From: Flavobacteriaceae bacterium
Lineage (GTDB): Bacteria > Bacteroidota > Bacteroidia > Flavobacteriales > Flavobacteriaceae
DNA: 64,000 bases
Direction of reading: 5' to 3'
NCBI GenBank assembly: GCA_028279515.1
Contig: JANQNQ010000002.1
Span: 62,001 to 126,000 of the forward strand
Part shown: positions 25,039 through 33,138 of the stretch, in pieces
How the letters are laid out: each line of letters begins with the position of its first letter
Position numbering within the stretch: the first letter of the stretch is position 1
Program-made: the position numbers and the translations under genes
Notes under the pieces: model-generated
Told to the model about the DNA's origin: nothing
Seen by the model: the letters and a program-made list of their open reading frames with translations, nothing else
Databases searched by the model: none

Positions 25039-27558
25039 ATGCGAAAGCTTACCATCCTTGCGGTTCTTAGTGTTTTTTCGATATATAACGTCAACGCACA
25101 ACAACCCGAAAAACCTTCCTCAACTGAGATCTACGAGAAAATTCAAAAGTTAAATTTTTTGGGGACAGCATTGTATGTCGCAGCACATCCTGACGACGAA
25201 AATACGCGACTCATTTCGTACTTATCAAATGAAGTCAAGGCCAGAACCATTTATTTATCTCTGACTCGTGGTGATGGTGGGCAAAATCTAATTGGTCCCG
25301 AACTCAGAGAACTGCTCGGTGTAATTAGAACGCAAGAACTTTTAGGTGCTCGTTCTGTCGATGGTGGTGAACAAATGTTTACCAGAGCCAATGATTTTGG
25401 GTATTCTAAACATCCTGATGAGACGCATTCGATTTGGGACAAGGAAAAAGTGCTTGGTGATGTGGTATTGGCCATCAGAAGATTAAAACCTGATGTGATC
25501 ATCAACCGTTTTGATCACCGTACTCCGGGAAGAACACACGGACACCACACCTCATCGGCCATGCTAAGCATGGAAGCTTTTGATCTGGCAGCAAAAAAAG
25601 ATGCCTATTCCAGTCAAGTAGGTCAATACGGCACCTGGCAACCAAAGCGCTTGTTCTTCAACACTTCATGGTGGTTTTATGGTAGTAGAGATAACTTTGA
25701 GAAAGCCGATAAGTCTAAGATGTTAAGCATGGATGTCGGGGTATACTATCCGATGAAAGGACTCTCCAACAATGAGATCGCTTCGCTAGCAAGTAGTCAG
25801 CACTTGTGCCAAGGTTTTGGGCGTATCACTACTCGTGGTTCTCAGACCGAATATGTCGAATTACTGAAAGGCGACCTCCCTGAAGACAAGTCAAATATTT
25901 TTGATGGCATCAACACCACATGGACGCGTGTCAAAGGTGGCAAGGCCATTGAAAAAATATTGAATGAGGTCGAAAACAATTTCAACTTTAAAGATCCTTC
26001 GGTACACATTCCGAAGTTGATCGAGGCCTATCAACTAATCGCCAAGTTAGAAGATTTGCACTGGAGATCCATCAAAAGAGAAGAAATCAAAGACATTATC
26101 ACCGCCTGTACAGGGTTATATCTAGAAGCATCTGCTTCTGATTCCTTTTCAACACCTAACGGAAAAATTGCCGTTAACATCGAAGCACTCAATCGAAGTA
26201 ACGCCAATGTAGAACTTATTGAGGTTGATTTTCCAAATCATCCCGCTATGTTTGTAGTTCCTGGGCAGACACTTGAAAACAACAAGAAATTCACGGCTAA
26301 AAAGGATATCACCATATTTCCAAATACTCCATATACTGCTCCGTACTGGTTAATGGAAAAAGGAAGTCTTGGTATGTATAAGGTAGACGAGCGTCGTCTG
26401 ATCGGAAGACCCGAAAGCACGCGCCAAAAAGCTAGGTTTATGATGAAAATCAACGGGGTCATCATCGATTACTATAAACCGATCGTACATCGCTATTCAA
26501 AGCCGGACAAAGGTGAATTATACAAACCTTTTGAAATTCTACCTGAAGCCACAGCCAGCATTTCTGAAAAGGTGATCATCTTTAACAACGGTCCTAAAGA
26601 GATTCCGGTGACGATCAAGGCTGGAAAAGCCAATCTAAACGGAAGTGTTTCGCTCGCATATCCAAACGATTGGAATGTGAGTCCACAAAAGATCGACTTC
26701 AGCATCGAACAAAAAGGTGATAACAAGACCGTGTACTTTACTGTTACGCCTCCAAAAAGACAAAGCGAAGGACGTATCTCACCTATGGTTACTGTAGACG
26801 GAAAAGTGCATACCAAAGAACTGGTCGAGATCGATTATGAGCATATTCCTTTTCAATCTGTGCTATTACCTTCGGAAGCGAAAGTGGTACGATTGGATAT
26901 TCAAAAAAATGGACAAAACATCGGCTACATAAAAGGTGCAGGTGATGTGGTTGCAGAAAGCCTTCGTCAAATCGGTTACAACGTGTATATGATCGATCCG
27001 GAAGATATCACTGCCGACAACCTTTCAAAATACGACGCCATTGTAATGGGTATTCGTGCTTACAATACGATCGAATCCTTAAAGTTCAAGCAAAAGTTTT
27101 TGCTCGATTATGTAGAAAAAGGAGGGAATATGATCGTACAGTACAATACGAGCCGTCGTGTCAATGTCATGGCTCCATTTAAGCTTCAACTCTCAAGAGA
27201 TAGGGTGACCGATGAAAATGCCGAGATGCGCATTATTGCTAAAAATCACGAAGTCGTGAATTTCCCAAATAAGATAACCTCGCAAGATTTTGAAGGTTGG
27301 GTCCAAGAACGCGGACTCTATTTTCCAAACGAATGGGGGCCAGAATTTACACCAGTCTTGTCTACCAACGACAAGGGTGAATCTCCCAAAGATGGGAGCC
27401 TTCTTGTCGCCAAACACGGAAAGGGATATTATATCTACACTGGGTTGAGTTTCTTTAGAGAGCTACCTGCAGGTGTTGCTGGCGCGTATAAGCTATTCGC
27501 TAACATGATCTCCATCGGGAAAGAAGATGTGCAGACCAAAGAAAAAATAAAAGGATAA
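25039..27558 (+). CDS. Exported PIG-L (LmbE-like) deacetylase fused to a ThuA-like domain
   Basis: An 839-residue protein with a signal peptide (MRKLTILAVLSVFSIYNVNAQ). The N-terminal catalytic domain (about 35-300) carries the zinc motif AAHPDDENTRL and a second cluster RTHGHHTSSAM. The middle is beta-rich. The C-terminal about 220 residues resemble the ThuA/class I glutamine-amidotransferase-like fold (YIKGAGDVVAESLRQIGYNVYMI, DAIVMGIRAYN). The family removes acetyl groups from sugars or sugar lipids. It heads an operon with a 36-aa peptide, a sodium symporter and an oxidoreductase, suggesting uptake and catabolism of an N-acetylated or O-linked sugar released outside the cytoplasm. Confidence 0.85.
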   Translation: MRKLTILAVLSVFSIYNVNAQQPEKPSSTEIYEKIQKLNFLGTALYVAAHPDDENTRLISYLSNEVKARTIYLSLTRGDGGQNLIGPELRELLGVIRTQELLGARSVDGGEQMFTRANDFGYSKHPDETHSIWDKEKVLGDVVLAIRRLKPDVIINRFDHRTPGRTHGHHTSSAMLSMEAFDLAAKKDAYSSQVGQYGTWQPKRLFFNTSWWFYGSRDNFEKADKSKMLSMDVGVYYPMKGLSNNEIASLASSQHLCQGFGRITTRGSQTEYVELLKGDLPEDKSNIFDGINTTWTRVKGGKAIEKILNEVENNFNFKDPSVHIPKLIEAYQLIAKLEDLHWRSIKREEIKDIITACTGLYLEASASDSFSTPNGKIAVNIEALNRSNANVELIEVDFPNHPAMFVVPGQTLENNKKFTAKKDITIFPNTPYTAPYWLMEKGSLGMYKVDERRLIGRPESTRQKARFMMKINGVIIDYYKPIVHRYSKPDKGELYKPFEILPEATASISEKVIIFNNGPKEIPVTIKAGKANLNGSVSLAYPNDWNVSPQKIDFSIEQKGDNKTVYFTVTPPKRQSEGRISPMVTVDGKVHTKELVEIDYEHIPFQSVLLPSEAKVVRLDIQKNGQNIGYIKGAGDVVAESLRQIGYNVYMIDPEDITADNLSKYDAIVMGIRAYNTIESLKFKQKFLLDYVEKGGNMIVQYNTSRRVNVMAPFKLQLSRDRVTDENAEMRIIAKNHEVVNFPNKITSQDFEGWVQERGLYFPNEWGPEFTPVLSTNDKGESPKDGSLLVAKHGKGYYIYTGLSFFRELPAGVAGAYKLFANMISIGKEDVQTKEKIKG

Positions 27559-27563
27559 ACACT

Positions 27564-27674
27564 ATGATGATAAAGAAACAAGAATTCGTCTGGAAAAAGT
27601 CATACACCTTGGTACTGGTGGCCAACGCACTCTATATCATTGGTTTCTATCTATTAATGTCCTACTTCTCATAG
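27564..27674 (+). CDS. Single-pass membrane peptide, 36 aa
   Basis: Six bases after the PIG-L stop and one base before the symporter start there is a 36-codon reading frame: a basic amphipathic N-terminus (KKQEFVWKK) followed by one hydrophobic helix from about Tyr 14 to the C-terminus. It is too short for default gene callers. Its position and topology resemble the small accessory subunits of some solute:sodium symporters, but there is no sequence family I recognise. Gene status is inferred from spacing and composition. Confidence 0.6.
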   Translation: MMIKKQEFVWKKSYTLVLVANALYIIGFYLLMSYFS

Positions 27675-27675
27675 C

Positions 27676-29385
27676 ATGCAACAACTAGACTGGCTCGTAC
27701 TTATTGGCACTTTAGCGTTTATCGTTGGTTTTGGTGCATGGAAAACCCGCAAGAACAGAAGTATTCAAGATTATATCAAGGGAGGTAACTCTTCAAAATG
27801 GTGGACCATCGGACTATCGGTCATGGCAACCCAAGCAAGTGCCATTACCTTTTTATCAACCACCGGACAAGCTTTTCATGATGGGATGGGATTCGTTCAG
27901 TTCTACTTCGGACTGCCAATTGCCATGGTTATCATATGTTTGGTGTTCATTCCGTTATATCATAAGCTGAAAGTATTTACCGCCTATGAATTTTTAGAGG
28001 ATCGTTTCGACCTTAAAACAAGAACACTGACCGCCATATTGTTCCTCATTCAAAGAGGATTGGCCGCGGGAATCACCATCTTCGCTCCAGCCATTATTCT
28101 ATCGGTCGTATTAGGGTGGAATCTAGTGACACTGAACATCATCATCGGATTCTTGGTCATCATTTATACCGTTACTGGCGGAACCAAGGCCGTAAGTGTC
28201 ACGCAGAAACAACAGATGTTTGTCATCTTCGCCGGTATGTTCGTGGCCTTCTTTATTGTGTTGGATTACCTTCCAGAGGAAATCACCTTTACCAAGGCTT
28301 TGACCATCGCTGGTGCCAGTGATAAGATGGAAATACTCGACTTTTCGTTTAACCTTGAAAACCGATACACCTTTTGGAGCGGAATCATCGGCGGAAGCTT
28401 CTTGGCCCTCTCCTATTTCGGAACCGATCAAAGTCAGGTGCAACGCTACCTCTCCGGAAAATCGGTGAAGGAAATGCAATGGGGATTGATCTTCAACGGA
28501 CTCCTTAAAGTTCCGATGCAGTTTTTCATTTTGTTAGTCGGAATCATGGTGTTTGTGTTCTATCAGTTCAACGCGTCTCCTTTGAACTTCAACCCTGAAG
28601 CTGAAAAGGCCGTATTAAACTCAAGTTATGCTGAAGAATACCAAGAGGTTCAAAACAAACTTCGAGAAGTAGAAAAAGAAAAAGCAACCATGAGCGCTGT
28701 CTTCGTGGCAGATGCCAATGATAATACAACAGAATTTGCCAGAAGCGCAGCAGGACAACGATTGGGCGAACTCAATCAGCTAGAACGCGGTTATCGTGAA
28801 GAAGGAAAAGAGATCATTGCTAAAGCAGCTCCCGATATTGAAAAGAATGATCGCGACTATATGTTCGTGCACTTCATATTGAACAACCTTCCAAGAGGCC
28901 TCATAGGGCTGTTGTTGGCTGTTATTCTTTCGGCCGCCATGTCGTCTACAGCTTCAGAGATCAACGCACTTGCAACGATATCTTCCATTGACCTGTACAA
29001 ACGAAACGTGAAAGAAGAAAAAAGTGACGAGCATTACGTAAAAGCCACTAAGCTACTAACTTTTGGATGGGGAATTCTTGCCATTATCGTGGCCTGTTTT
29101 GCCAGCCTCGCAGAGAATTTGATTCAGCTAGTTAACATTATCGGGTCTATTTTCTACGGAAACGTATTGGGTATTTTCTTGTTAGCTTTCTTCATTAAGC
29201 ACGTAAAAGGTAATGCAGTGTTTATTGCGGCTTTGATAACGCAGGCCATTGTGGTTGTTGGATGGTATTTTGATTGGATGCCGTATTTGTGGCTCAATTT
29301 ATTTGGATGTGTGCTTGTAATGGTCATAGCTTTGATACTACAAGCATTCAATCAATCCAAAGATGCCAACCTCGAAAGCGCATAG
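27676..29385 (+). CDS. Sodium:solute symporter (SSS family)
   Basis: A 569-residue protein with the LeuT-like SSS fold of about 13 transmembrane helices. The SSS signature is visible (KWWTIGLSVMATQASAITFLSTTGQAF near residues 40-65; GTDQSQVQRYLSGKS near 255). Residues about 304-390 are a hydrophilic insertion with coiled-coil character (EVQNKLREVEKEKATM, QLERGYREEGKE), unusual among compact SSS proteins. It imports a sugar, sialic acid-like or other organic solute with Na+; substrate unknown. It overlaps the next gene by 23 bases. Confidence 0.9.
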   Translation: MQQLDWLVLIGTLAFIVGFGAWKTRKNRSIQDYIKGGNSSKWWTIGLSVMATQASAITFLSTTGQAFHDGMGFVQFYFGLPIAMVIICLVFIPLYHKLKVFTAYEFLEDRFDLKTRTLTAILFLIQRGLAAGITIFAPAIILSVVLGWNLVTLNIIIGFLVIIYTVTGGTKAVSVTQKQQMFVIFAGMFVAFFIVLDYLPEEITFTKALTIAGASDKMEILDFSFNLENRYTFWSGIIGGSFLALSYFGTDQSQVQRYLSGKSVKEMQWGLIFNGLLKVPMQFFILLVGIMVFVFYQFNASPLNFNPEAEKAVLNSSYAEEYQEVQNKLREVEKEKATMSAVFVADANDNTTEFARSAAGQRLGELNQLERGYREEGKEIIAKAAPDIEKNDRDYMFVHFILNNLPRGLIGLLLAVILSAAMSSTASEINALATISSIDLYKRNVKEEKSDEHYVKATKLLTFGWGILAIIVACFASLAENLIQLVNIIGSIFYGNVLGIFLLAFFIKHVKGNAVFIAALITQAIVVVGWYFDWMPYLWLNLFGCVLVMVIALILQAFNQSKDANLESA

Positions 29386-30349
29386 CACCATCAAATGGGG
29401 AATCCTAGGACTAGGTAACATTGCCCATCACTTTGCTGAAGACCTTCAGGTAGTTCCCGACGCTCAAATTATAGCTGTAGCTTCCCGCTCACAAGAAAAA
29501 GCAGATGAGTTTGCTCAGAAGTTTAAGGCGAAACGCGCATACAACAATTATGAGGCACTGGCAAAAGATTCAGAAGTTGATGCGGTGTATGTCGCGACTC
29601 CGCATGTTTTCCACCATGAAAATACAATGATGTGCCTTGCAGAAGGAAAAGCAGTGCTTTGCGAAAAACCCTTCGCCATGAATCGCTCTGAAGTCGAAAC
29701 CATGATTGCTTCAGCTAAAAATAATGATGCGTTATTGATGGAAGCACTATGGACGGCGTTTTTACCAAACTTTCAATTTGTCCGGTTCCTAATTCAACAA
29801 AATGTCTACGGAAAGGTCATAAAACTCGAGGCAGATTTCGGGTTCCAGATGCCGTTCGACCCAAATTCAAGAATTTTCAATAAATCGTTGGGAGGCGGAA
29901 GTTTACTCGATATTGGCATATATCCCATATTCTTGGCATTGGCCACCTTAGGTCATCCCGATCAGATAGAAGCTAAAGCGGTTCTCGGAAAAACGGAAGT
30001 AGACGAAGTTTGTGACATTCGTTTTGGATATGAATCAGGTTCTGAAGCATTCTTAAAAAGTACCATTCAAGAGCACACTCCAACAATCGCCGTCTTTTAT
30101 TGTGAAGAAGCAACCATTACCATGCACACCAATTTTTATCAGATCTCTTCCGTCAGTATCGAAACAAAGCATGGAAAAGAAACATTAGATTTTGCGAAAC
30201 TAGGAAGAGGGTTCTACTGTGAAGCATCTCACTTCTGCGAATTACTTCGACAAGGAAAAAAAGAGAGTCCGATCATGACGTTTGACTTCAGCCTTCAGGG
30301 TATATCATTGCTAGACACGATCCGAGAAAAAATAGGCCTGCACTATTAA
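29363..30349 (+). CDS. Gfo/Idh/MocA-family oxidoreductase
   Basis: A 328-residue NAD(P)-dependent sugar dehydrogenase-type protein. The nucleotide loop is WGILGLGNIAHHFAED (residues 8-23), the catalytic-pair motif CEKPFAMN, and the substrate domain includes the conserved LGGGSLLDIGIYPI. The substrate is unknown, though family members act on inositols and sugars. Its start overlaps the symporter by 23 bases, so it belongs to the same transcript, which ends at a strong terminator 6 bases after its stop. Confidence 0.88.
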   Translation: MPTSKAHSTIKWGILGLGNIAHHFAEDLQVVPDAQIIAVASRSQEKADEFAQKFKAKRAYNNYEALAKDSEVDAVYVATPHVFHHENTMMCLAEGKAVLCEKPFAMNRSEVETMIASAKNNDALLMEALWTAFLPNFQFVRFLIQQNVYGKVIKLEADFGFQMPFDPNSRIFNKSLGGGSLLDIGIYPIFLALATLGHPDQIEAKAVLGKTEVDEVCDIRFGYESGSEAFLKSTIQEHTPTIAVFYCEEATITMHTNFYQISSVSIETKHGKETLDFAKLGRGFYCEASHFCELLRQGKKESPIMTFDFSLQGISLLDTIREKIGLHY

Positions 30350-30354
30350 AACGA

Positions 30355-30389
30355 AAAAACCTGCCGCGCTTTGCGCACAACAGGTTTTT
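30355..30389. terminator. Bidirectional terminator
   Basis: A perfect 9-bp stem AAAAACCTG (30355-30363) with CAGGTTTTT (30381-30389) has an inner GCGC-TTT-GCGC hairpin. T-runs occur on both strands, so it can end both the plus-strand oxidoreductase operon and the minus-strand DUF2911 gene. Confidence 0.85.
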
Positions 30390-30427
30390 ACCATCTTAGC
30401 TAAATAATTATCTAGAAATGATTACGA

Positions 30428-31279
30428 TTAAAGAGCTCCCCAGTCTTTTAGAGAGTCTTTGTTCAATTTTACGTAATCGGCATTTCCAGCTTTTTCAGCG
30501 AGCTCTAACGAGCGCTTAGCAGCTTTCACTGCTCCTTTTTTATCTCCAGATTTGGCATAGATCAACGATTGTTGTCTGTGGTACCAAAATGCTGGATTGT
30601 CTTTTCCGCGGATTTCGATAGCCTTATCGATCCACATTTTTGCTTTTCCGATATCCTTTCCTTCTTGAAGGTAATAAACAGCCGCTTGGTAGTACTCACC
30701 AGCAGATGGTCCGTTCATCGCCTTTTCAATGCTTGCCACTACAGCTTGATCGGTTGGTACGGTGAAAGGAATTGCCACATACGTCTTTTCCCAAATAAAC
30801 TCAAGTGTTCCTCCTGAATTAGAAAGGTTGTTGATATCAATTGTAAATGTCTCAACGTTAAAAGGCACCGGATATACTTTACCAGTTACCGAGGCAGCTA
30901 CTTTGCTTTCGTCCCAATTTCTTGGCGTTCCCCAGTTGTTGGCGTCAGCGTAGAAAATCACTTCCCAAGACTCGGCACTAGGCTTAGAGTAGATAGCGTA
31001 TGTTCCTTTTTTAAGTTCTTTACCATCTACCTTTACATCTTCGCTAAAGGTGATCTTTGTATTGGCATTGGCTCCAGTTCTCCATAGCTTTCCATAAGGA
31101 ACAAGGTTACCGAAGATCGTTCTTCCTTTAACGCCTGGTCTTGCATATTCGATAGTGACATCGGTAAGACCTACTTTTTGCTCAAGCTTTGCAGCTGGGC
31201 TTGGTTGCGGCGTGGTAACTTGAGCACTCATAGTAAAAGAAGCTACTACAAATGCTACTAACAATGTTATTCTTTTCAT
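30428..31279 (-). CDS. DUF2911 exported protein with TPR-like C-terminus
   Basis: A 283-residue protein with a signal peptide (MKRITLLVAFVVASFTMSAQ). Residues about 25-170 match DUF2911 (VEYARPGVKGRTIFGNLVPYGKLWRTGANANT, read as RPGVKGRTIFG and GKLWRTGAN). The C-terminal about 90 residues are helical with a TPR-like rhythm (YYQAAVYYLQEGKDIGKAKMWIDKA). Function unknown; a periplasmic location is predicted. It is transcribed away from the channel gene. Confidence 0.85.
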   Translation of the reverse strand: MKRITLLVAFVVASFTMSAQVTTPQPSPAAKLEQKVGLTDVTIEYARPGVKGRTIFGNLVPYGKLWRTGANANTKITFSEDVKVDGKELKKGTYAIYSKPSAESWEVIFYADANNWGTPRNWDESKVAASVTGKVYPVPFNVETFTIDINNLSNSGGTLEFIWEKTYVAIPFTVPTDQAVVASIEKAMNGPSAGEYYQAAVYYLQEGKDIGKAKMWIDKAIEIRGKDNPAFWYHRQQSLIYAKSGDKKGAVKAAKRSLELAEKAGNADYVKLNKDSLKDWGAL

Positions 31280-31364
31280 GTTGTTGGTGTTAATTGATTT
31301 AGGTCACTAAGGTACTTCAAAACCCAAGCTTTAATTGTTAACAAATACTTAAAATAACAGTCCC

Positions 31365-31372
31365 TATATTTG
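31365..31372 (+). promoter_or_regulatory. -7 element of the MIP channel gene
   Basis: TATATTTG at 31365-31372 overlaps a TTG at 31370, so that TTG cannot be the translation start. It favours the TTG at 31388 as start codon. Confidence 0.55.
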
Positions 31373-31387
31373 CTAAAACCTTACATC

Positions 31388-32041
31388 TTGAAAAAGTACA
31401 TTTCTGAATTTATCGGTACGTTTACCATGGTCTTCTGCGGAACCGGAGCCATGACCATAAATGAGATCACTGGTGGTGAAATCACCCATCCGGGCGTGGC
31501 CATTACCTGGGGGCTGGTCGTTATGGCAATGATCTACGCTTTTGGAGAAATTTCTGGAGCACACTTTAATCCAGCCGTAACGATTGCTTTTGCCTATTCC
31601 AAAAAGTTCCCATGGCCAGAAGTGCCTAAATATATTGTTATACAGATAGTAGCAGCCATTGCAGCCAGCGCTGTCTTACTTTTCCTTTTTCCGGCGAGCG
31701 AATACTACGGGGCCACGATTCCCACCGTAGATGTCTACAGGGCCTTTGTACTAGAGTTGCTTCTCACCTTCTTCCTAATGGTCGTCATCATTAATGTATC
31801 AACGGGAAGTAAAGAAGTAGGTGTCATGGCCGGAATCGCTGTAGGAGGTGTCATCTTGTTGGAAGCCATGTTTGCGGGTCCGATCACCAAGGCCTCAATG
31901 AATCCAGCCAGATCCATTGGTCCTGCACTGATCTCAGGACATTTAGAGCATTTGTGGTTGTATATCCTTGCTCCTATTTTGGGTGCTCTCTTGGCAGTAA
32001 TGAGTTGCAAATGGGTAAAGGATGACAATTGTTGCTCTTGA
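31388..32041 (+). CDS. MIP-family channel (aquaporin/aquaglyceroporin)
   Basis: A 217-residue protein with six transmembrane helices. Both half-helix motifs are present: HFNPAVT near residue 61-67 and SMNPARSIGPA near 167-177. The first helix begins with EFIGTFTMVFCG. No ATG lies before that helix; I choose TTG at 31388 because the promoter -7 box covers the earlier TTG. The water versus glycerol preference cannot be read. The channel serves water, glycerol or other small neutral solutes. Confidence 0.85.
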   Translation: MKKYISEFIGTFTMVFCGTGAMTINEITGGEITHPGVAITWGLVVMAMIYAFGEISGAHFNPAVTIAFAYSKKFPWPEVPKYIVIQIVAAIAASAVLLFLFPASEYYGATIPTVDVYRAFVLELLLTFFLMVVIINVSTGSKEVGVMAGIAVGGVILLEAMFAGPITKASMNPARSIGPALISGHLEHLWLYILAPILGALLAVMSCKWVKDDNCCS

Positions 32042-32076
32042 TGTCCTACAGGCTGCTACCTGTTTTACTCTCAATA

Positions 32077-32100
32077 TATTTTTGTAACTTGTAATTACAA
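32077..32100 (+). promoter_or_regulatory. -7 element and 12-bp palindrome upstream of the DHp-like gene
   Basis: TATTTTTG (32077-32084) fits TAnnTTTG. TTGTAATTACAA at 32089-32100 is a perfect 12-base palindrome at the expected start of transcription, preceded by a further TTGTAA at 32082-32087. It looks like a repressor site; the factor is unknown. Confidence 0.45.
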
Positions 32101-32118
32101 CTACTAAACCTTATCAAC

Positions 32119-32574
32119 ATGAACGCGTCCCCACTCACCTTGACCAAGATGGCCATTGTCGTCTCTGCAGTTTTTTTGATACTTAGTTTTACGTTTGATC
32201 TAGACCTATTTGAGAGGATGGCTCGATGGCTACAGAAAATGGAAGCCTATGAGCTCGATGAATTCATTATCGTGGCTTTGATCATTTTTCCTTGTTTAGT
32301 GATTGATGTGTGTGTAAGACGAGTAAAGGAAAAAATGAAAAATGCCGAAAAACGTATCTACCAATCGATGAACTATGTCTCTCACCATGTCATCAACAAT
32401 TTCTTGAACCAAGCCAATGCACTCAGATTTGAAGCTGAAGATCATAAAAACTTTGATAGCAACACATTAAAAATGTATGACCAGTCTATAGAAGAAGCTA
32501 AGAGCAGCCTTCATAAATTGTCTTCACTAAAGCGAATCGATTCGGAAAATATAAGGGCTGCAGTGCTTCCTTAA
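32119..32574 (+). CDS. Membrane-anchored DHp-like helical protein
   Basis: A 151-residue protein: two membrane helices (residues 11-30 and 48-65) followed by a cytoplasmic helical hairpin (75-140). The first cytoplasmic helix contains SHHVINNFLNQANALRFEAED, where His 89/His 90 and the NNFLNQ pattern resemble the dimerisation/phosphoacceptor (DHp) helix of some histidine kinases. There is no ATPase domain. It might be a phosphotransfer or dominant-negative partner for a kinase elsewhere; this is inference from local resemblance. It lies 68 bases upstream of the photolyase operon, whose operator starts four bases after its stop. Confidence 0.5.
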   Translation: MNASPLTLTKMAIVVSAVFLILSFTFDLDLFERMARWLQKMEAYELDEFIIVALIIFPCLVIDVCVRRVKEKMKNAEKRIYQSMNYVSHHVINNFLNQANALRFEAEDHKNFDSNTLKMYDQSIEEAKSSLHKLSSLKRIDSENIRAAVLP

Positions 32575-32577
32575 AAT

Positions 32578-32626
32578 TTGTTTAACGTTTTATTTTTTAT
32601 TTTAAACAAAATTCATTGTATTTTTG
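32578..32626 (+). promoter_or_regulatory. Operator and promoter of the SRPBCC-SDR-photolyase operon
   Basis: Inverted repeat TTGTTTAA (32578-32585), 16 bases, TTAAACAA (32602-32609), followed after nine bases by -7 element TATTTTTG (32619-32626). The same inverted repeat with the same 16-base spacing is upstream of the TetR gene at 37522-37553. I infer it is the TetR protein's binding site. Confidence 0.6.
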
Positions 32627-32642
32627 ATGAAAATTGCAATGA

Positions 32643-33137
32643 ATGAAACTCTATCAACTTCACACCAAACAAAAATTACCCATCTCAAAACAACAGGCAT
32701 GGGACTTCTTGTCGGATCCTAGTAACTTAGCGAAGATAACGCCCGATATGGGCTTTGAAATTCTTTCGGGTGCCGAAAGACCTATGTTTCCTGGACAAAT
32801 CATTCAATACATCGTTTCTCCATTTCCTGGAATACGGACCAAATGGGTCACCGAGATCACCCATGTGGTCGAGGGTAAATACTTTGTCGATGAACAACGT
32901 TTTGGTCCTTATGCTCTTTGGCATCATAAGCATTTCATCAAAGAAATTGACGGAGGCGTCGAAATGGAAGACATCGTCGACTACAAGCTTCCTTTCGGAG
33001 TTTTAGGTGAACTGATGCACGAGTTGGTCGTGAAGAAGAAGCTGAAAAAGATCTTCACCTTTCGAGAGCAAAAACTCATTGAACTGTTTGGTGAATTTAA
33101 AGGAGAGATCAAGGTCATTAAAATGAAATCCATCTAG
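32643..33137 (+). CDS. SRPBCC-family protein (photolyase-operon type)
   Basis: A 164-residue helix-grip protein (QLHTKQKLPISKQQAWDFLSDPSNLAKITP, read as PISKQQAWDFLSDP). It has the conserved EMEDIVDYKLPFGVLGE and a basic C-terminal helix. Relatives of this type are found beside CPD photolyases and an SDR-like gene in many bacteria with light-response clusters. It may bind a hydrophobic molecule such as an isoprenoid or pigment precursor. It is first in the operon; the SDR-like start follows one base after its stop. Confidence 0.8.
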   Translation: MKLYQLHTKQKLPISKQQAWDFLSDPSNLAKITPDMGFEILSGAERPMFPGQIIQYIVSPFPGIRTKWVTEITHVVEGKYFVDEQRFGPYALWHHKHFIKEIDGGVEMEDIVDYKLPFGVLGELMHELVVKKKLKKIFTFREQKLIELFGEFKGEIKVIKMKSI

Positions 33138-33138
33138 C

